From: JAHEAO01 sp942492375
GTDB taxonomy: Bacteria > Pseudomonadota > Alphaproteobacteria > Rhodobacterales > Rhodobacteraceae
Length of the DNA: 64,000 bases
Assembly (NCBI GenBank): GCA_942492375.1
Contig: CALOEL010000014.1
Coordinates: 310,001-374,000 of the forward strand
Direction: 5' to 3'
In this document: positions 8,464 to 18,119 of the stretch, in pieces
Layout of the letters: every line of letters starts with the position of its first letter
How positions within the stretch are numbered: the first letter of the stretch is position 1
Notes under the pieces: model-generated
What the model was told of the DNA's origin: nothing
Databases searched by the model: none
Seen by the model: the letters and a program-made list of their open reading frames with translations, nothing else
Position numbers and translations under genes: made by a program

Positions 8464-10392
8464 ATGACCGACCGACCGAAAACTCCGCTGCTTGATCGCG
8501 TGCACTTGCCCGCCGATATGAAAGGGCTGAGCGATGCGGAATTGCGTCGGCTTGCGGATGAGTTGCGCGCCGAGACGGTCAGCGCGGTCAGCGAAACCGG
8601 CGGGCATCTGGGGGCTGGTCTGGGCGTTGTCGAACTGACGGTGGCGCTGCATGCCGTCTTCGACGCGCCGAAGGACCGGATCATCTGGGATGTCAGCCAT
8701 CAGACCTATCCGCACAAGATCCTGACCGGGCGGCGCGACCGCATCCGCACCCTGCGGCAGAAGGACGGGCTGTCGGGTTTCACCAAGCGGTCCGAAAGCC
8801 CCTACGACCCGTTCGGTGCGGCGCATAGTTCGACCTCGATCTCTGCGGCGTTGGGGTTTGCCGTCGCTCGCGATCTGGGTGGCGCGACCGAACATGCGAT
8901 CGGCGACTGCATCGCGGTGATCGGCGATGGCGCGATGAGCGCGGGTATGGCCTATGAGGCGATGAACAATGCCGGCCATCTGGGCAAGCGGCTGATCGTG
9001 GTGCTGAACGACAACGAGATGTCGATCGCGCCGCCGGTCGGGGCGATGTCGACCTATCTGTCGCGGCTCTATGCCGGCGATCCTTACCAGGAGTTCAAGG
9101 CCGCTGCCAAAGGCGCGATCAGCCTGCTGCCGCCGCCGTTCCAAGAGGGTGCCCGGCGGGCCAAGGAAATGCTGAAGGGCATGACCATCGGCGGCACGAT
9201 GTTCGAGGAGCTTGGCTTTTCCTATGTCGGCCCGATCGACGGGCATGACATGGAACAGTTGCTGCTGATCCTTCGCACCGTCAAGGCGCGCGCCTCTGGG
9301 CCTGTGCTGATCCACGCGATCACCAGGAAGGGCAAGGGCTATGCCCCGGCGGAGGGCGCGGCGGACCGGGGCCATGCGACGGCGAAATTCGACGTGGTGA
9401 CCGGCAAGCAGAAGAAATCGCCCTCGAACGCGCCGAGCTATACGCGGGTTTTCGCGGATGCGCTGCTGCGCGAGGCGGCGCAGGACGACAAGATCGTTGC
9501 CGTCACCGCGGCGATGCCGGACGGCACCGGACTGAACCTGTTCGCCGAGCGCTATCCGAGCCGCTGTTTTGACGTCGGCATCGCCGAGCAGCATGCCGTT
9601 ACATTCTCTGCCGGCTTGGCGGCGGGCGGGATGAAGCCCTTCTGCGCGCTTTATTCCACCTTCCTTCAGCGCGGCTACGATCAGGTCGTGCATGACGTGG
9701 CGATCCAGCGCCTGCCGGTGCGTTTCGCCATCGACCGGGCGGGGCTGGTCGGTGCCGACGGCGCGACGCATGCGGGGGCGTTTGACATCGCCTATCTCGC
9801 CAACCTGCCGGGCTTCGTCGTCATGGCCGCCGCGGACGAGGCCGAACTGGTCCATATGGTCGCAACCGCCGCTGTGCATGACGAAGGGCCGATCGCCTTT
9901 CGGTATCCGCGTGGCGAGGGCGTCGGCGTCGAGATGCCGGAAAAGGGCGAGATACTCGAGATCGGTAAGGGCCGGGTCGTGCAGGACGGGTCGCGGGTCG
10001 CGATCCTGTCCTTCGGCACGCGGCTGGAGGCGGTTCGCAAGGCCGCCGAAACACTCTCTACCAAGGGGATTTCGCCGACCATAGCCGATGCGCGTTTCGC
10101 CAAGCCGCTGGACGAGGACCTGATCCTAAAGCTGGTCGAGGATCACGAGGCGCTGATCACCGTCGAAGAGGGCGCGGTGGGCGGTTTCGGCAGCCATGTC
10201 GCGCAGTTGCTGGCCGAACGCGGGGTCTTCGACAGGGGTCTGAAGTTCCGCTCGATGGTCCTGCCGGACACGTTCATCGACCAGGCCAGCCCCGAGGACA
10301 TGTATGCCGTTGCGGGACTGAATGCGCCGCAGATCGTGGCGAAGGTGCTGGAGGTTCTTGGCGTCGCAGATATGGCGAGCCGCCGGGCCTGA
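8464..10392 (+). CDS. dxs: 1-deoxy-D-xylulose-5-phosphate synthase
   Basis: A 642-residue TPP enzyme making DXP from pyruvate and glyceraldehyde 3-phosphate, first step of the MEP pathway. Visible: DVSHQTYPHKILTGRRD, AHSSTSISAALG, TPP-binding GDGAMSAGMAYEAMNNAG with the distal NDNEMSI, the pyrimidine-domain Glu region FDVGIAEQHAVTFSAGLA, and a transketolase C-terminal domain. Length is standard. The ATG at 8464, 19 bases after ispA, is preferred to an upstream in-frame start within ispA because it is preceded by AAGGGGGCTGG and begins with the normal Dxs N terminus (LLDRVHLPADMKGL). Confidence 0.95.
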   Translation: MTDRPKTPLLDRVHLPADMKGLSDAELRRLADELRAETVSAVSETGGHLGAGLGVVELTVALHAVFDAPKDRIIWDVSHQTYPHKILTGRRDRIRTLRQKDGLSGFTKRSESPYDPFGAAHSSTSISAALGFAVARDLGGATEHAIGDCIAVIGDGAMSAGMAYEAMNNAGHLGKRLIVVLNDNEMSIAPPVGAMSTYLSRLYAGDPYQEFKAAAKGAISLLPPPFQEGARRAKEMLKGMTIGGTMFEELGFSYVGPIDGHDMEQLLLILRTVKARASGPVLIHAITRKGKGYAPAEGAADRGHATAKFDVVTGKQKKSPSNAPSYTRVFADALLREAAQDDKIVAVTAAMPDGTGLNLFAERYPSRCFDVGIAEQHAVTFSAGLAAGGMKPFCALYSTFLQRGYDQVVHDVAIQRLPVRFAIDRAGLVGADGATHAGAFDIAYLANLPGFVVMAAADEAELVHMVATAAVHDEGPIAFRYPRGEGVGVEMPEKGEILEIGKGRVVQDGSRVAILSFGTRLEAVRKAAETLSTKGISPTIADARFAKPLDEDLILKLVEDHEALITVEEGAVGGFGSHVAQLLAERGVFDRGLKFRSMVLPDTFIDQASPEDMYAVAGLNAPQIVAKVLEVLGVADMASRRA

Positions 10393-10393
10393 C

Positions 10394-11188
<795 letters not shown>

Positions 11189-11254
11189 GGTCTGGTTTTG
11201 GTCCAAGGGATTTGCGCTGATATGGAGGTTGAACGATCCGCCTGCAAGACCGCC

Positions 11255-12127
11255 TTATCCGGCCGCGCGATCCTCCGCCTGCAAGAGCGCGCGCAGCCCG
11301 CTGCGGTAGTCGGGGTAAAGCAGCTTCACACCCAGTTCGGACTTGATGCGATCGTTCCGCACTCTCTTTGATTCGGCGTAGAAACTTCGCGCCATCGGCG
11401 TCATCTCGGCGGTCTCCCATTCCCTTGCCGGGGGCACGGGCAGATCGAGCAGTCGGGCGGCGAATTCGATCACGTCCTGCGGCGGTGCGGGATCATCATC
11501 ACAGAGATTGTAGACCGCGCCGGGATAGGGGTGCGCGATCGATGCCGCGAGCACCTGTGCGATATCTTCGACATGGATGCGGGAAAACACCTGGCCCGGC
11601 TTCACGATCCGTTGCGCGGTGCCGTTCCTGACCTTGGCGAACGGTCCCCGACCGGGTCCGTATATGCCTGCGAGCCGGAAAATATGCAGGTTCAGAGACT
11701 GTTTTTTTGCCAGATCTTGCCACGCGGTTTCGGCCATCACTCTGTGGCGGCCGCGTTCGGTCGAGGGCGAGAGCGGAGTGGTTTCGTCGACCCATCCCCC
11801 TTGATGGTCACCGTAGACGCCAGTCGTCGAAAGATAGCCGGTCCATTCAAAGGGCGCCGCAGCCTCGATCTGATCTTTCGCGGCGCTCAAAACCGGGTCG
11901 CCGTTCTCGTCGGGTGCGACTGACGTCAGCAAATGGGTCGCTTCGGTCAAATGCGTCGTCAGGTCCTGGCCGGGCCAGATCACCGGTTCGACGCCCTCGG
12001 CGCGAAGTGAGTCGGCTTTCTCCGCGCTTCGCGTCGTGCCGATGACCCGCCATCCCAAGGGCAGCAGCAGCCGGGAGAGGGCGCGGGCGGAATAACCGTG
12101 TCCGAAGGAAAACAGTGTCTTTGTCAT
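11255..12127 (-). CDS. Extended short-chain dehydrogenase/epimerase (YeeZ-like)
   Basis: A 290-residue NAD(P)-binding Rossmann protein. It starts KTLFSFGHGYSARALSRLLLP, a glycine-rich nucleotide loop of the atypical GxGYxA form, and has STTGVYGDHQGGWVDE with the catalytic Ser/Thr and the region carrying the Tyr, followed by HIFRLAGIYGPGRGPF as in NDP-sugar epimerase relatives. Substrate unknown. It is divergent from the ArsR-family gene, about 95 bases away. The nearest well-known relative is E. coli YeeZ, whose function is unsettled. Confidence 0.75.
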   Translation of the reverse strand: MTKTLFSFGHGYSARALSRLLLPLGWRVIGTTRSAEKADSLRAEGVEPVIWPGQDLTTHLTEATHLLTSVAPDENGDPVLSAAKDQIEAAAPFEWTGYLSTTGVYGDHQGGWVDETTPLSPSTERGRHRVMAETAWQDLAKKQSLNLHIFRLAGIYGPGRGPFAKVRNGTAQRIVKPGQVFSRIHVEDIAQVLAASIAHPYPGAVYNLCDDDPAPPQDVIEFAARLLDLPVPPAREWETAEMTPMARSFYAESKRVRNDRIKSELGVKLLYPDYRSGLRALLQAEDRAAG

Positions 12128-12193
12128 GGCCCCGACTTAAGGGCCGATCCGGGGAGTCGGCAAGGGGAGTTGACTCAAACTAATTTCTGATGT

Positions 12194-12207
12194 TTGTTAA
12201 TTAACAA
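12194..12207. promoter_or_regulatory. 14-bp perfect palindrome, probable ArsR-family operator
   Basis: TTGTTAATTAACAA, a perfect inverted repeat 16 bases before the ATG of the ArsR-family gene, in an AT-rich stretch otherwise rare in this window. ArsR-family repressors commonly bind such sites over their own promoters. Assignment to this regulator is inference. Confidence 0.55.
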
Positions 12208-12223
12208 TAATGAGAATTAAAAC

Positions 12224-12538
12224 ATGCCTGATCTCGTAACCCGATTTGCAGCTCTCGGCGACCCGATCCGCTTCGCACTGGTCGAGCGGCTTCTGACCGA
12301 AGGCGCGCAAAGTGCAGGCGCCCTGCAGGATGTCGCAGATGTGTCCGCCCCGGCGATTTCACGTCATCTGAAGGTCTTGCGAGAGGCTGGTCTGGTTACC
12401 CAAAGGGTCGATGCGCAGCGACGGATCTACAGTGTTTCAACCGCCGCGATGCAAGAAATCGGCAGCTGGACGATGAGCCGCAAGAAATTCTGGGGGGCGA
12501 GCATCGAGCGGCTTGCCGCCGCGCTGGATCAGGAGTGA
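12224..12538 (+). CDS. ArsR-family transcriptional regulator
   Basis: A 104-residue winged-helix repressor: LGDPIRFALVERLL, then the recognition helix VSAPAISRHLKVLREAGLV and wing TQRVDAQRRIYSV. The metal-binding ELCVCDL motif is absent and no Cys is present at all, so it is not an arsenic sensor. It is of the kind paired with SRPBCC (AHSA1) proteins, and exactly such a gene begins four bases after its stop. It probably represses this small operon through the palindrome upstream. Confidence 0.85.
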   Translation: MPDLVTRFAALGDPIRFALVERLLTEGAQSAGALQDVADVSAPAISRHLKVLREAGLVTQRVDAQRRIYSVSTAAMQEIGSWTMSRKKFWGASIERLAAALDQE

Positions 12539-12541
12539 CAG

Positions 12542-12979
12542 ATGGGCGAACTGAGCATCACCCGCACGTTCAATGCACCTCCGGACAAGGTGTTCGACTA
12601 CATCTCGAGGACCGAGCATTTGCTGAAATGGTGGGGTCATGAAGGAATGACCATACCGGAACATCAGTTGCGATTCGACAAGACCGGTCCCTGGATGAGC
12701 CTTCTGCTGAGCGATGAGGGTAATCGCTACAAAATGTCTGGGCATGTGACCCATGTCGATCGGCCGCGGTCCATCGGCTTCACCTGGGCCTGGCATGACG
12801 AGAACGACAAGCGCGGTGTGGAGAGCCATGTTACGATCAAGCTCGTGCCTGCGCAGAACGGCGGGACGAAGTTCGAACTGCGACATGTCGATCTGCCGGC
12901 GGAGGCAGAGGAAAGCCACGAGCGCGGTTGGAATGCGCTTGTGACGAGATTGGAACGACTCATTGAAAGCGGTGTCTAG
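12542..12979 (+). CDS. SRPBCC (AHSA1/START-like) domain protein
   Basis: A 145-residue helix-grip protein. It begins ELSITRTFNAPPDKVFDYISRTEHLLKWWGHEG, the standard opening of the activator-of-Hsp90-ATPase-1 family, and ends with a long C-terminal helix (RGWNALVTRLERLI). These proteins hold a hydrophobic ligand in a deep pocket; the ligand here is unknown. It sits between an ArsR regulator and a YCII protein with gaps of 3 and 14 bases, so one transcript is likely. Confidence 0.82.
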   Translation: MGELSITRTFNAPPDKVFDYISRTEHLLKWWGHEGMTIPEHQLRFDKTGPWMSLLLSDEGNRYKMSGHVTHVDRPRSIGFTWAWHDENDKRGVESHVTIKLVPAQNGGTKFELRHVDLPAEAEESHERGWNALVTRLERLIESGV

Positions 12980-12993
12980 CAAAGGAGAAAACG

Positions 12994-13305
12994 ATGCCAG
13001 ATTTTATCTTCGCTTATCATGGCGGCAAAATGCCCGACACGCCCGAAGAGGGCGAAAAGGTCATGGCGGCCTGGAACGAGTGGTATCAGGGGATGGGCGA
13101 CCATCTTGTGCATGGCGGCGGACCGGTGGGCAAATCCTCCACCGTTTCCAGCAAGGGCGTCACCCAGGATGGCGGCGCCAATCCGCTGTCGGGATTCACC
13201 ATCGTCAAGGCGAACGATCACGGTGAGGCAGACAAGATGGCCAAGGGATGTCCCATCCTTGATGCAGGCGGCAGCGTCGAGGTTGCGCCGATTATCGAGA
13301 TGTGA
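12994..13305 (+). CDS. YCII-related domain protein
   Basis: A 103-residue ferredoxin-like protein: FIFAYHGGKMPDTPEEGEKVMAAWNEWYQGMGDHLVHGG, then GGANPLSGFTIVKANDHGEADKMAKGCPIL and EVAPIIEM. The pattern matches YCII-related proteins of the DGPF type, small enzymes or sensors of uncertain chemistry, often next to regulators and SRPBCC proteins. The GAGAA ribosome site precedes the ATG. It is the last gene of the ArsR unit; a strong terminator follows. Confidence 0.8.
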   Translation: MPDFIFAYHGGKMPDTPEEGEKVMAAWNEWYQGMGDHLVHGGGPVGKSSTVSSKGVTQDGGANPLSGFTIVKANDHGEADKMAKGCPILDAGGSVEVAPIIEM

Positions 13306-13323
13306 TCCCTCGAAAAGCTGAAT

Positions 13324-13366
13324 ATGCAATGGGCCGGCAGGAAAACCGCCGGCCCTTTGCATTTCG
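13324..13366 (+). terminator. Intrinsic terminator after the ArsR/SRPBCC/YCII unit
   Basis: GGGCCGGC (13331-13338) pairs with GCCGGCCC (13348-13355). The stem extends outward through ATGCAA and TTGCAT with one T-T mismatch, and is followed by a T-rich tail. It closes the ArsR unit before the adenine deaminase gene. Confidence 0.75.
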
Positions 13367-13410
13367 GGTTTCGGCCTTGAAGCCGGCGGGAAATTACTGA
13401 CAATTGGTTC

Positions 13411-15216
13411 ATGGTGAAACCGGCCCTCAAGTCATGGGAAGACGCCGCCGCGAAGCTGATCGCTGTCGCGGCAGGGCGCGAGGCTGCGGATCTTGTGATC
13501 CATGGCGGGAAGCTTGTTAACGTGCAAAGCCGCGAAGTGCTCGACCGCTGGCAGGTGGCGATCGCAGAGGGCCGATTTGCCTATGTCGGCCCCGATGCCT
13601 CGCATTGCATCGGCAAGGACACGAAGACGCTGGATGCCGGCGGCCAATACCTGATCCCGGGATTGTGCGACGGCCATATGCATATCGAAAGCGGCATGCT
13701 GACACCTGCCGAGTTCGCTGCGGCCGTGATCCCGCACGGTACGACGACGATGTTCACCGATCCGCATGAGATCGCGAATGTCCTGGGTCTGCGCGGTGTG
13801 AAGCTGATGCATGACGAGGGGCTGATGCAGCCGGTAAGCATCTACACCCAGATGCCCAGCTGCGCCCCGTCGGCACCGGGGTTGGAAACGACTGGGTTTG
13901 AAATCACCGCCGAAGACGTGGCCGAGGCGATGGACTGGCCCGGCATCATCGGACTGGGCGAGATGATGAATTTTCCCGGCGTCGTGAACGGCGATGCGCA
14001 GATGCTGGCCGAAATGGCGGCGACGATGCGGTCGGGCAAGACGGTCGGTGGACATTACGCTTCGCCGGATCTCGGCGCCGCCTTTTCGGCCTATGCCGCT
14101 GGCGGGGCGGCGGATGACCATGAGGGCACCTGCGAGGCCGATGCCGTTGCTCGGGTCCGGCAGGGGATGCGGGCCATGCTGCGGCTGGGATCGGCTTGGT
14201 ATGACGTCGAAAGCCAGATTTCGGCGGTGACGAAAAAGGGGCTCGATCCGCGCAACTTCATACTCTGCACCGACGATTCCCATTCCGGCACATTGGTCAA
14301 TGACGGACATATGAACCGTGTGGTGCGTCATGCGATCGAATGCGGCTGCGACCCGCTGGTGGCGTTGCAGATGGCGACCGTGAACACCGCGACGCATTTC
14401 GGACTGGAACGCGAACTGGGCTCCATCGCGCCGGGGCGGCGGGCGGATGTTATCCTGACCAGCGATCTGCGCAAGCTGCCGATCAACAGGGTCATCGCGC
14501 GGGGAGTCACGGTCGCGGTCGACGGCGAGATCACGGTGGATTGCCCGCATCTCGACTGGCCGGCGGATGTTCGTAAGACGGTCCATCTGGGCAAGACCCT
14601 GACCGCGGCGGATTTCGAGGTGCAGGCACCGGCGGGCGCGAACCGGGTCACCGCGAAGGTCATCGGCGTGGTGGAGAACCAGGCGCCTACCAAGGCGCTG
14701 ACCGCCGAACTTGCCGTAATAGACACTGTCGTGCAGGGGGACGAGGCGGCGGATGTCTGTCAGATCGCGCTGGTCGAACGGCATCGCGCGACCGGTGACG
14801 TCGTCAATGGTTTCGTGTCGGGCTTCGGCTACAAGGGGCGTATGGCAATTGCCAGCACTGTGGCGCATGACAGTCACCACATGATCGTCGTGGGCACCGA
14901 CGGAGAGGATATGGCGCTTGCCGCGAACCGGCTGGGAGAGGTCGGAGGCGGCATCACGGTTTTCAAGAATGGGCACGAGATCGCGCTGGTGGAACTGCCG
15001 GTTGCCGGCCTGATGTCGGACAGCCCGGCCAAGGAAGTGGCCGCGAAAGCCGAGCGGATGGTATCGGCGATGGCCGAATGCGGCTGCACGCTGAACAATG
15101 CTTACATGCAGCATTCTCTTTTGGCGCTGGTCGTCATACCAGAACTGAGAATTTCAGATCTGGGCCTGGTGGATGTCACCAGATTCGAGATCACCGACCT
15201 TTTCGAGGAGCACTGA
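13411..15216 (+). CDS. ade: Adenine deaminase
   Basis: A 601-residue amidohydrolase converting adenine to hypoxanthine and ammonia. Metal-binding HMHIESGML comes near residue 90, then the HGTTTMFTDPHEIANVLG loop, GLGEMMNFPGVV, GHYASPDL, CTDDSHSGTLVNDGHMN with the catalytic metal Asp, and the C-terminal Ade-specific domain (SHHMIVVGTDGEDMALAANRLGEVGGG). Length matches bacterial Ade. The start of the next gene, AMP nucleosidase, shares one base with its stop codon, so the two are coupled. Confidence 0.93.
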   Translation: MVKPALKSWEDAAAKLIAVAAGREAADLVIHGGKLVNVQSREVLDRWQVAIAEGRFAYVGPDASHCIGKDTKTLDAGGQYLIPGLCDGHMHIESGMLTPAEFAAAVIPHGTTTMFTDPHEIANVLGLRGVKLMHDEGLMQPVSIYTQMPSCAPSAPGLETTGFEITAEDVAEAMDWPGIIGLGEMMNFPGVVNGDAQMLAEMAATMRSGKTVGGHYASPDLGAAFSAYAAGGAADDHEGTCEADAVARVRQGMRAMLRLGSAWYDVESQISAVTKKGLDPRNFILCTDDSHSGTLVNDGHMNRVVRHAIECGCDPLVALQMATVNTATHFGLERELGSIAPGRRADVILTSDLRKLPINRVIARGVTVAVDGEITVDCPHLDWPADVRKTVHLGKTLTAADFEVQAPAGANRVTAKVIGVVENQAPTKALTAELAVIDTVVQGDEAADVCQIALVERHRATGDVVNGFVSGFGYKGRMAIASTVAHDSHHMIVVGTDGEDMALAANRLGEVGGGITVFKNGHEIALVELPVAGLMSDSPAKEVAAKAERMVSAMAECGCTLNNAYMQHSLLALVVIPELRISDLGLVDVTRFEITDLFEEH

Positions 15217-16700
15217 TGAATCGCGCCGACCCTGAACTGCCGATCGAAGCTCCTGATCTTCCCGAGCCCGAAGCTTTCCATGATGCCAAGGCAGCGGTGC
15301 AAAGGCTCTGCGAGCTTTACGCGATTTCGGTCGGGTTTCTGAGTGATCGGTTCTCTGCCGCCGCATCCGGCGGACGGCCGGTTGCGCGGTATCGCGCCTT
15401 TTATCCCGAGATCCGGATCACCACGACCAGCTACGCGGCTGCGGATAGCCGGTTGAGTTTCGGCCATGTGGCACAGCCCGGCACTTATTCGACAACCGTG
15501 ACCCGGCCGGACCTGTTCTCCAATTACCTCACCCAGCAGATCGATCTTCTGATCCGCAACCATGGCGTGCCTGTCATCATAGGCGCATCCGACACTCCGA
15601 TGCCGGTCCATTTCGCGGTTGCCAACGACGTCGGTATCTCGGTACCGCATGAGGGCGTGATGGACTTCACGCTTCGCGACGTGTTCGATGTGCCGGAGCT
15701 ATCGACGATGCATGACGACATCGTCAATGGCTATGGTTTCGCCTATCCCGACGGTTCCGCGGCGCTGGCGCCGTTCACCGCGCAAAGGGTCGATTACTCG
15801 CTTGCGCGGCTGTCGCATTACACCGCGACCGCGGCGGAGCATTTTCAGAACCATGTCCTGTTCACCAACTACCAGTTCTATGTCGAGGAGTTCGAGGCCT
15901 ATGCCCGTCTGGCATTGGCCGACAAGGACAGTGGCTATACCGAATTCGTGGCGCCCGGGAACATCTCGATCACCGGACCGCGGGATGATCTGCCGGTGCC
16001 GGCCAAGCTGCCGCAGATGCCAAGTTATCATCTGAAGCGGCCGGGCAATGCCGGGATCACCCTGGTCAACATCGGGGTCGGTCCGTCAAATGCGAAGACG
16101 GCGACCGATCACATAGCCGTATTGCGGTCGCATGCCTGGCTGATGGTGGGACATTGCGCCGGGCTGAGGAACAGCCAGAGGCTGGGTGATTTCGTGCTGG
16201 CCCATGCCTATCTTCGCGAGGATAAGGTGCTGGATGACGACCTGCCGGTCTGGGTTCCGATCCCGCCCCTGGCCGAGATCCAGATCGCGCTTGAAAACGC
16301 CGTCGAGGCGGTGACAGAGCTGGAAGGGTTCGAGCTGAAGCGGATCATGCGAACGGGCACGGTCGCCTCGCTGGACAATCGCAACTGGGAACTGCGCGAC
16401 CAGACAGGCCCCGTGCAGCGCCTGTCGCAGTCGAGAGCCATCGCCTTGGATATGGAAAGCGCCACGATCGCGGCCAATGGATTCCGCTTTCGCGTACCCT
16501 ACGGAACCCTGCTTTGTGTCTCTGACAAGCCGCTGCATGGCGAGCTGAAATTGCCCGGAATGGCCTCGGATTTCTACAAGACACAGGTCGCCCGGCACCT
16601 TCTGATCGGCATTCAGGCAATGGAAACGCTACGCGAGATGCCGCTGGAGCGGATCCACTCGCGCAAGCTGAGAAGCTTCGAGGAGACCGCTTTCCTGTAA
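15216..16700 (+). CDS. amn: AMP nucleosidase
   Basis: A 494-residue enzyme hydrolysing AMP to adenine and ribose 5-phosphate. An Amn-specific N-terminal domain (FHDAKAAVQRLCELYAISVGFL) precedes a purine-phosphorylase-fold domain (ITLVNIGVGPSNAKTATDHIAVLR, WLMVGHCAGLRNSQRLGDFVLAHAY, ALDMESATIAANGFRFRVPYGTLLCVSDKPLHGE). The ATG overlaps the ade stop by one base (TGATG). The product adenine is the substrate of the upstream enzyme, so the pair turns AMP into hypoxanthine, ammonia and ribose 5-phosphate. Confidence 0.93.
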   Translation: MNRADPELPIEAPDLPEPEAFHDAKAAVQRLCELYAISVGFLSDRFSAAASGGRPVARYRAFYPEIRITTTSYAAADSRLSFGHVAQPGTYSTTVTRPDLFSNYLTQQIDLLIRNHGVPVIIGASDTPMPVHFAVANDVGISVPHEGVMDFTLRDVFDVPELSTMHDDIVNGYGFAYPDGSAALAPFTAQRVDYSLARLSHYTATAAEHFQNHVLFTNYQFYVEEFEAYARLALADKDSGYTEFVAPGNISITGPRDDLPVPAKLPQMPSYHLKRPGNAGITLVNIGVGPSNAKTATDHIAVLRSHAWLMVGHCAGLRNSQRLGDFVLAHAYLREDKVLDDDLPVWVPIPPLAEIQIALENAVEAVTELEGFELKRIMRTGTVASLDNRNWELRDQTGPVQRLSQSRAIALDMESATIAANGFRFRVPYGTLLCVSDKPLHGELKLPGMASDFYKTQVARHLLIGIQAMETLREMPLERIHSRKLRSFEETAFL

Positions 16701-16748
16701 AATGAGGGGAAAATCCCCACAAAATGCGTGTTTTTCTGCTCTGACAGC

Positions 16749-16788
16749 ACACAAATTGTTGTGTCTCACCCCTATATTCCGCTAAATT
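16749..16788 (+). promoter_or_regulatory. Candidate promoter and inverted repeat upstream of the HU gene
   Basis: ACACAA-attg-TTGTGT is a perfect 6-bp inverted repeat (16749-16764). Its right arm TTGTGT could be a -35 box, 18 bases from a TAAATT -10-like box at 16783-16788, 44 bases before the HU start codon. Boxes are weak matches and the call is tentative. Confidence 0.35.
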
Positions 16789-16832
16789 CCGCAAATAAGC
16801 CCCAACCACAGGGGTGGACGAGGAGACAATAC

Positions 16833-17120
16833 ATGGCGAAACCAATGACCAAGACCCAGCTTGTGGCTGCTATTGCCGAAGAGATGGGAACCGACAAGAA
16901 AACCAGCGCCGCAGCGCTGGACGCGATCACCGATATCATCACGCGCGAAGTGTCGAATGGCGGCGCCGTGACGCTGCCAGGCGTCGGCAAGATTTCCTGC
17001 CGCGCCCGTCCGGCCCGAATGGTCCGCAACCCCGCAACGGGCGAGCAGATCCACAAGGATGCCGACAAGGTGGTGAAGATGACCATCGCCAAGGCACTGA
17101 AGGAAAGCGTCAACGATTGA
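16833..17120 (+). CDS. hup: DNA-binding protein HU
   Basis: A 95-residue HU/IHF-family protein: MTKTQLVAAIAEEMGTDKKTSAAALDAI, then VTLPGVGKISCRARPARMVRNPATGEQIHK, the DNA-clamping arm with the RNPATG signature (usually RNPQTG) and its intercalating Pro, ending KALKESVND. It compacts and bends DNA as a dimer. It has its own promoter region and a terminator right after, so it is a single-gene unit. An AGGAG ribosome site precedes the ATG. Confidence 0.92.
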   Translation: MAKPMTKTQLVAAIAEEMGTDKKTSAAALDAITDIITREVSNGGAVTLPGVGKISCRARPARMVRNPATGEQIHKDADKVVKMTIAKALKESVND

Positions 17121-17144
17121 CGTTGCCCTCATCGCAACAATGAG

Positions 17145-17174
17145 AAAGGGTCGCCCACAAGGCGGCCCTTTTTC
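17145..17174 (+). terminator. Intrinsic terminator of the HU gene
   Basis: AAAGGGTCGCC and GGCGGCCCTTT form an 11-bp stem with one G-T pair and a CACAA loop, followed by TTTTTC. It lies 24 bases after the HU stop and shortly before the EamA gene. Confidence 0.85.
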
Positions 17175-17185
17175 TTGAGGATGGC

Positions 17186-18088
17186 ATGGATTTTCGCGCG
17201 ATCGGTATGGGGTTGGCCTTTGCGTTCATGTGGTCCTCGGCCTTTACCTCGGCCAAGATCATCGTGCTTGACGCACCGCCCGTCACCGCCCTCTCGATAC
17301 GGTTCCTGATCTCCGGTCTTCTGGCAGTCGGCATCGCGCGCGCCTTGGGGCAAAGCTGGCGACTGACGGGGCCGCAACGAAGATCAACATTGGTCTTCGG
17401 AGTTTGCCAGAACGCGGTGTATCTCGGTGCGTATTTTGTCGCGATGCAGACCGTCGAGGCGTCGCTGGCCGTGATAATCGCCTCGACGATGCCGCTTCTG
17501 GTCGCGCTCCTGGGATGGCTTGCGCTGGGCGACCGGGTAAGGCCGCTGGGCATTGCGGGCCTGGCAGCGGGTTTTCTTGGCGTCGCGCTGATCATGAGCA
17601 CGCGGCTGAGCGGAGGGACTGACCCGTTCGGCATGGTGCTTTGCGTGATCGGTGTCGCGGCGCTGGCGATCGCGACTTTGTCTGTACGAGGCGCGGCCTC
17701 GGGCGGCAACGTGTTGATGATCGTCGGGTTGCAGATGCTTGTCGGCTGCGCGGTGCTGGCGGTGGTGGCGCTGCTGACCGAGGAATGGCAAGTGACCTGG
17801 ACCTGGCGGCTGGCGGCAGCGTTTGTCTATACCACGCTGGTTCCGGGCCTCGCTGCAACTTGGGTCTGGTTCACGCTGGTGAACCGGATCGGCGCCGTGC
17901 CGGCGGCCGCCTTCCATTTCCTGAACCCGTTCTTCGGCGTGACCATCGCGGCATTGTTGCTGGGCGAGGCATTGGGGCCGTTGGATTTGCTGGGCGTGGT
18001 CATCATCGCGGTCGGGATCTTCACGGTTCAGATCGCCAAGCGTCCGTTGCGGCAAGTGCTGGATTTCTCCGGCAAAGGGTCTGCCTGA
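17186..18088 (+). CDS. DMT superfamily (EamA) transporter
   Basis: A 300-residue protein with ten predicted membrane segments in two EamA repeats: GLAFAFMWSSAFTSAKIIVLDAPPVTALSIRFL at the start, LGAYFVAMQTVEASLAVIIASTMPLLVALLGWLALGDR ending repeat one, and PAAAFHFLNPFFGVTIAALLLGEALGPLDLLGVVIIAVGI ending repeat two. This is the RhaT/EamA exporter pattern. The substrate is unknown. It follows the HU terminator and is convergent with aroC. It is only distantly similar to the EamA protein at 1399. Confidence 0.85.
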   Translation: MDFRAIGMGLAFAFMWSSAFTSAKIIVLDAPPVTALSIRFLISGLLAVGIARALGQSWRLTGPQRRSTLVFGVCQNAVYLGAYFVAMQTVEASLAVIIASTMPLLVALLGWLALGDRVRPLGIAGLAAGFLGVALIMSTRLSGGTDPFGMVLCVIGVAALAIATLSVRGAASGGNVLMIVGLQMLVGCAVLAVVALLTEEWQVTWTWRLAAAFVYTTLVPGLAATWVWFTLVNRIGAVPAAAFHFLNPFFGVTIAALLLGEALGPLDLLGVVIIAVGIFTVQIAKRPLRQVLDFSGKGSA

Positions 18089-18119
18089 CACCTTCGGCAG
18101 TTTTCAAGACCATGACGCC

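Noticed and set aside
13432..15114. Long minus-strand frame opposite adenine deaminase
   Set aside because: The plus strand encodes a full adenine deaminase with all metal motifs; the reverse frame has no recognisable fold.
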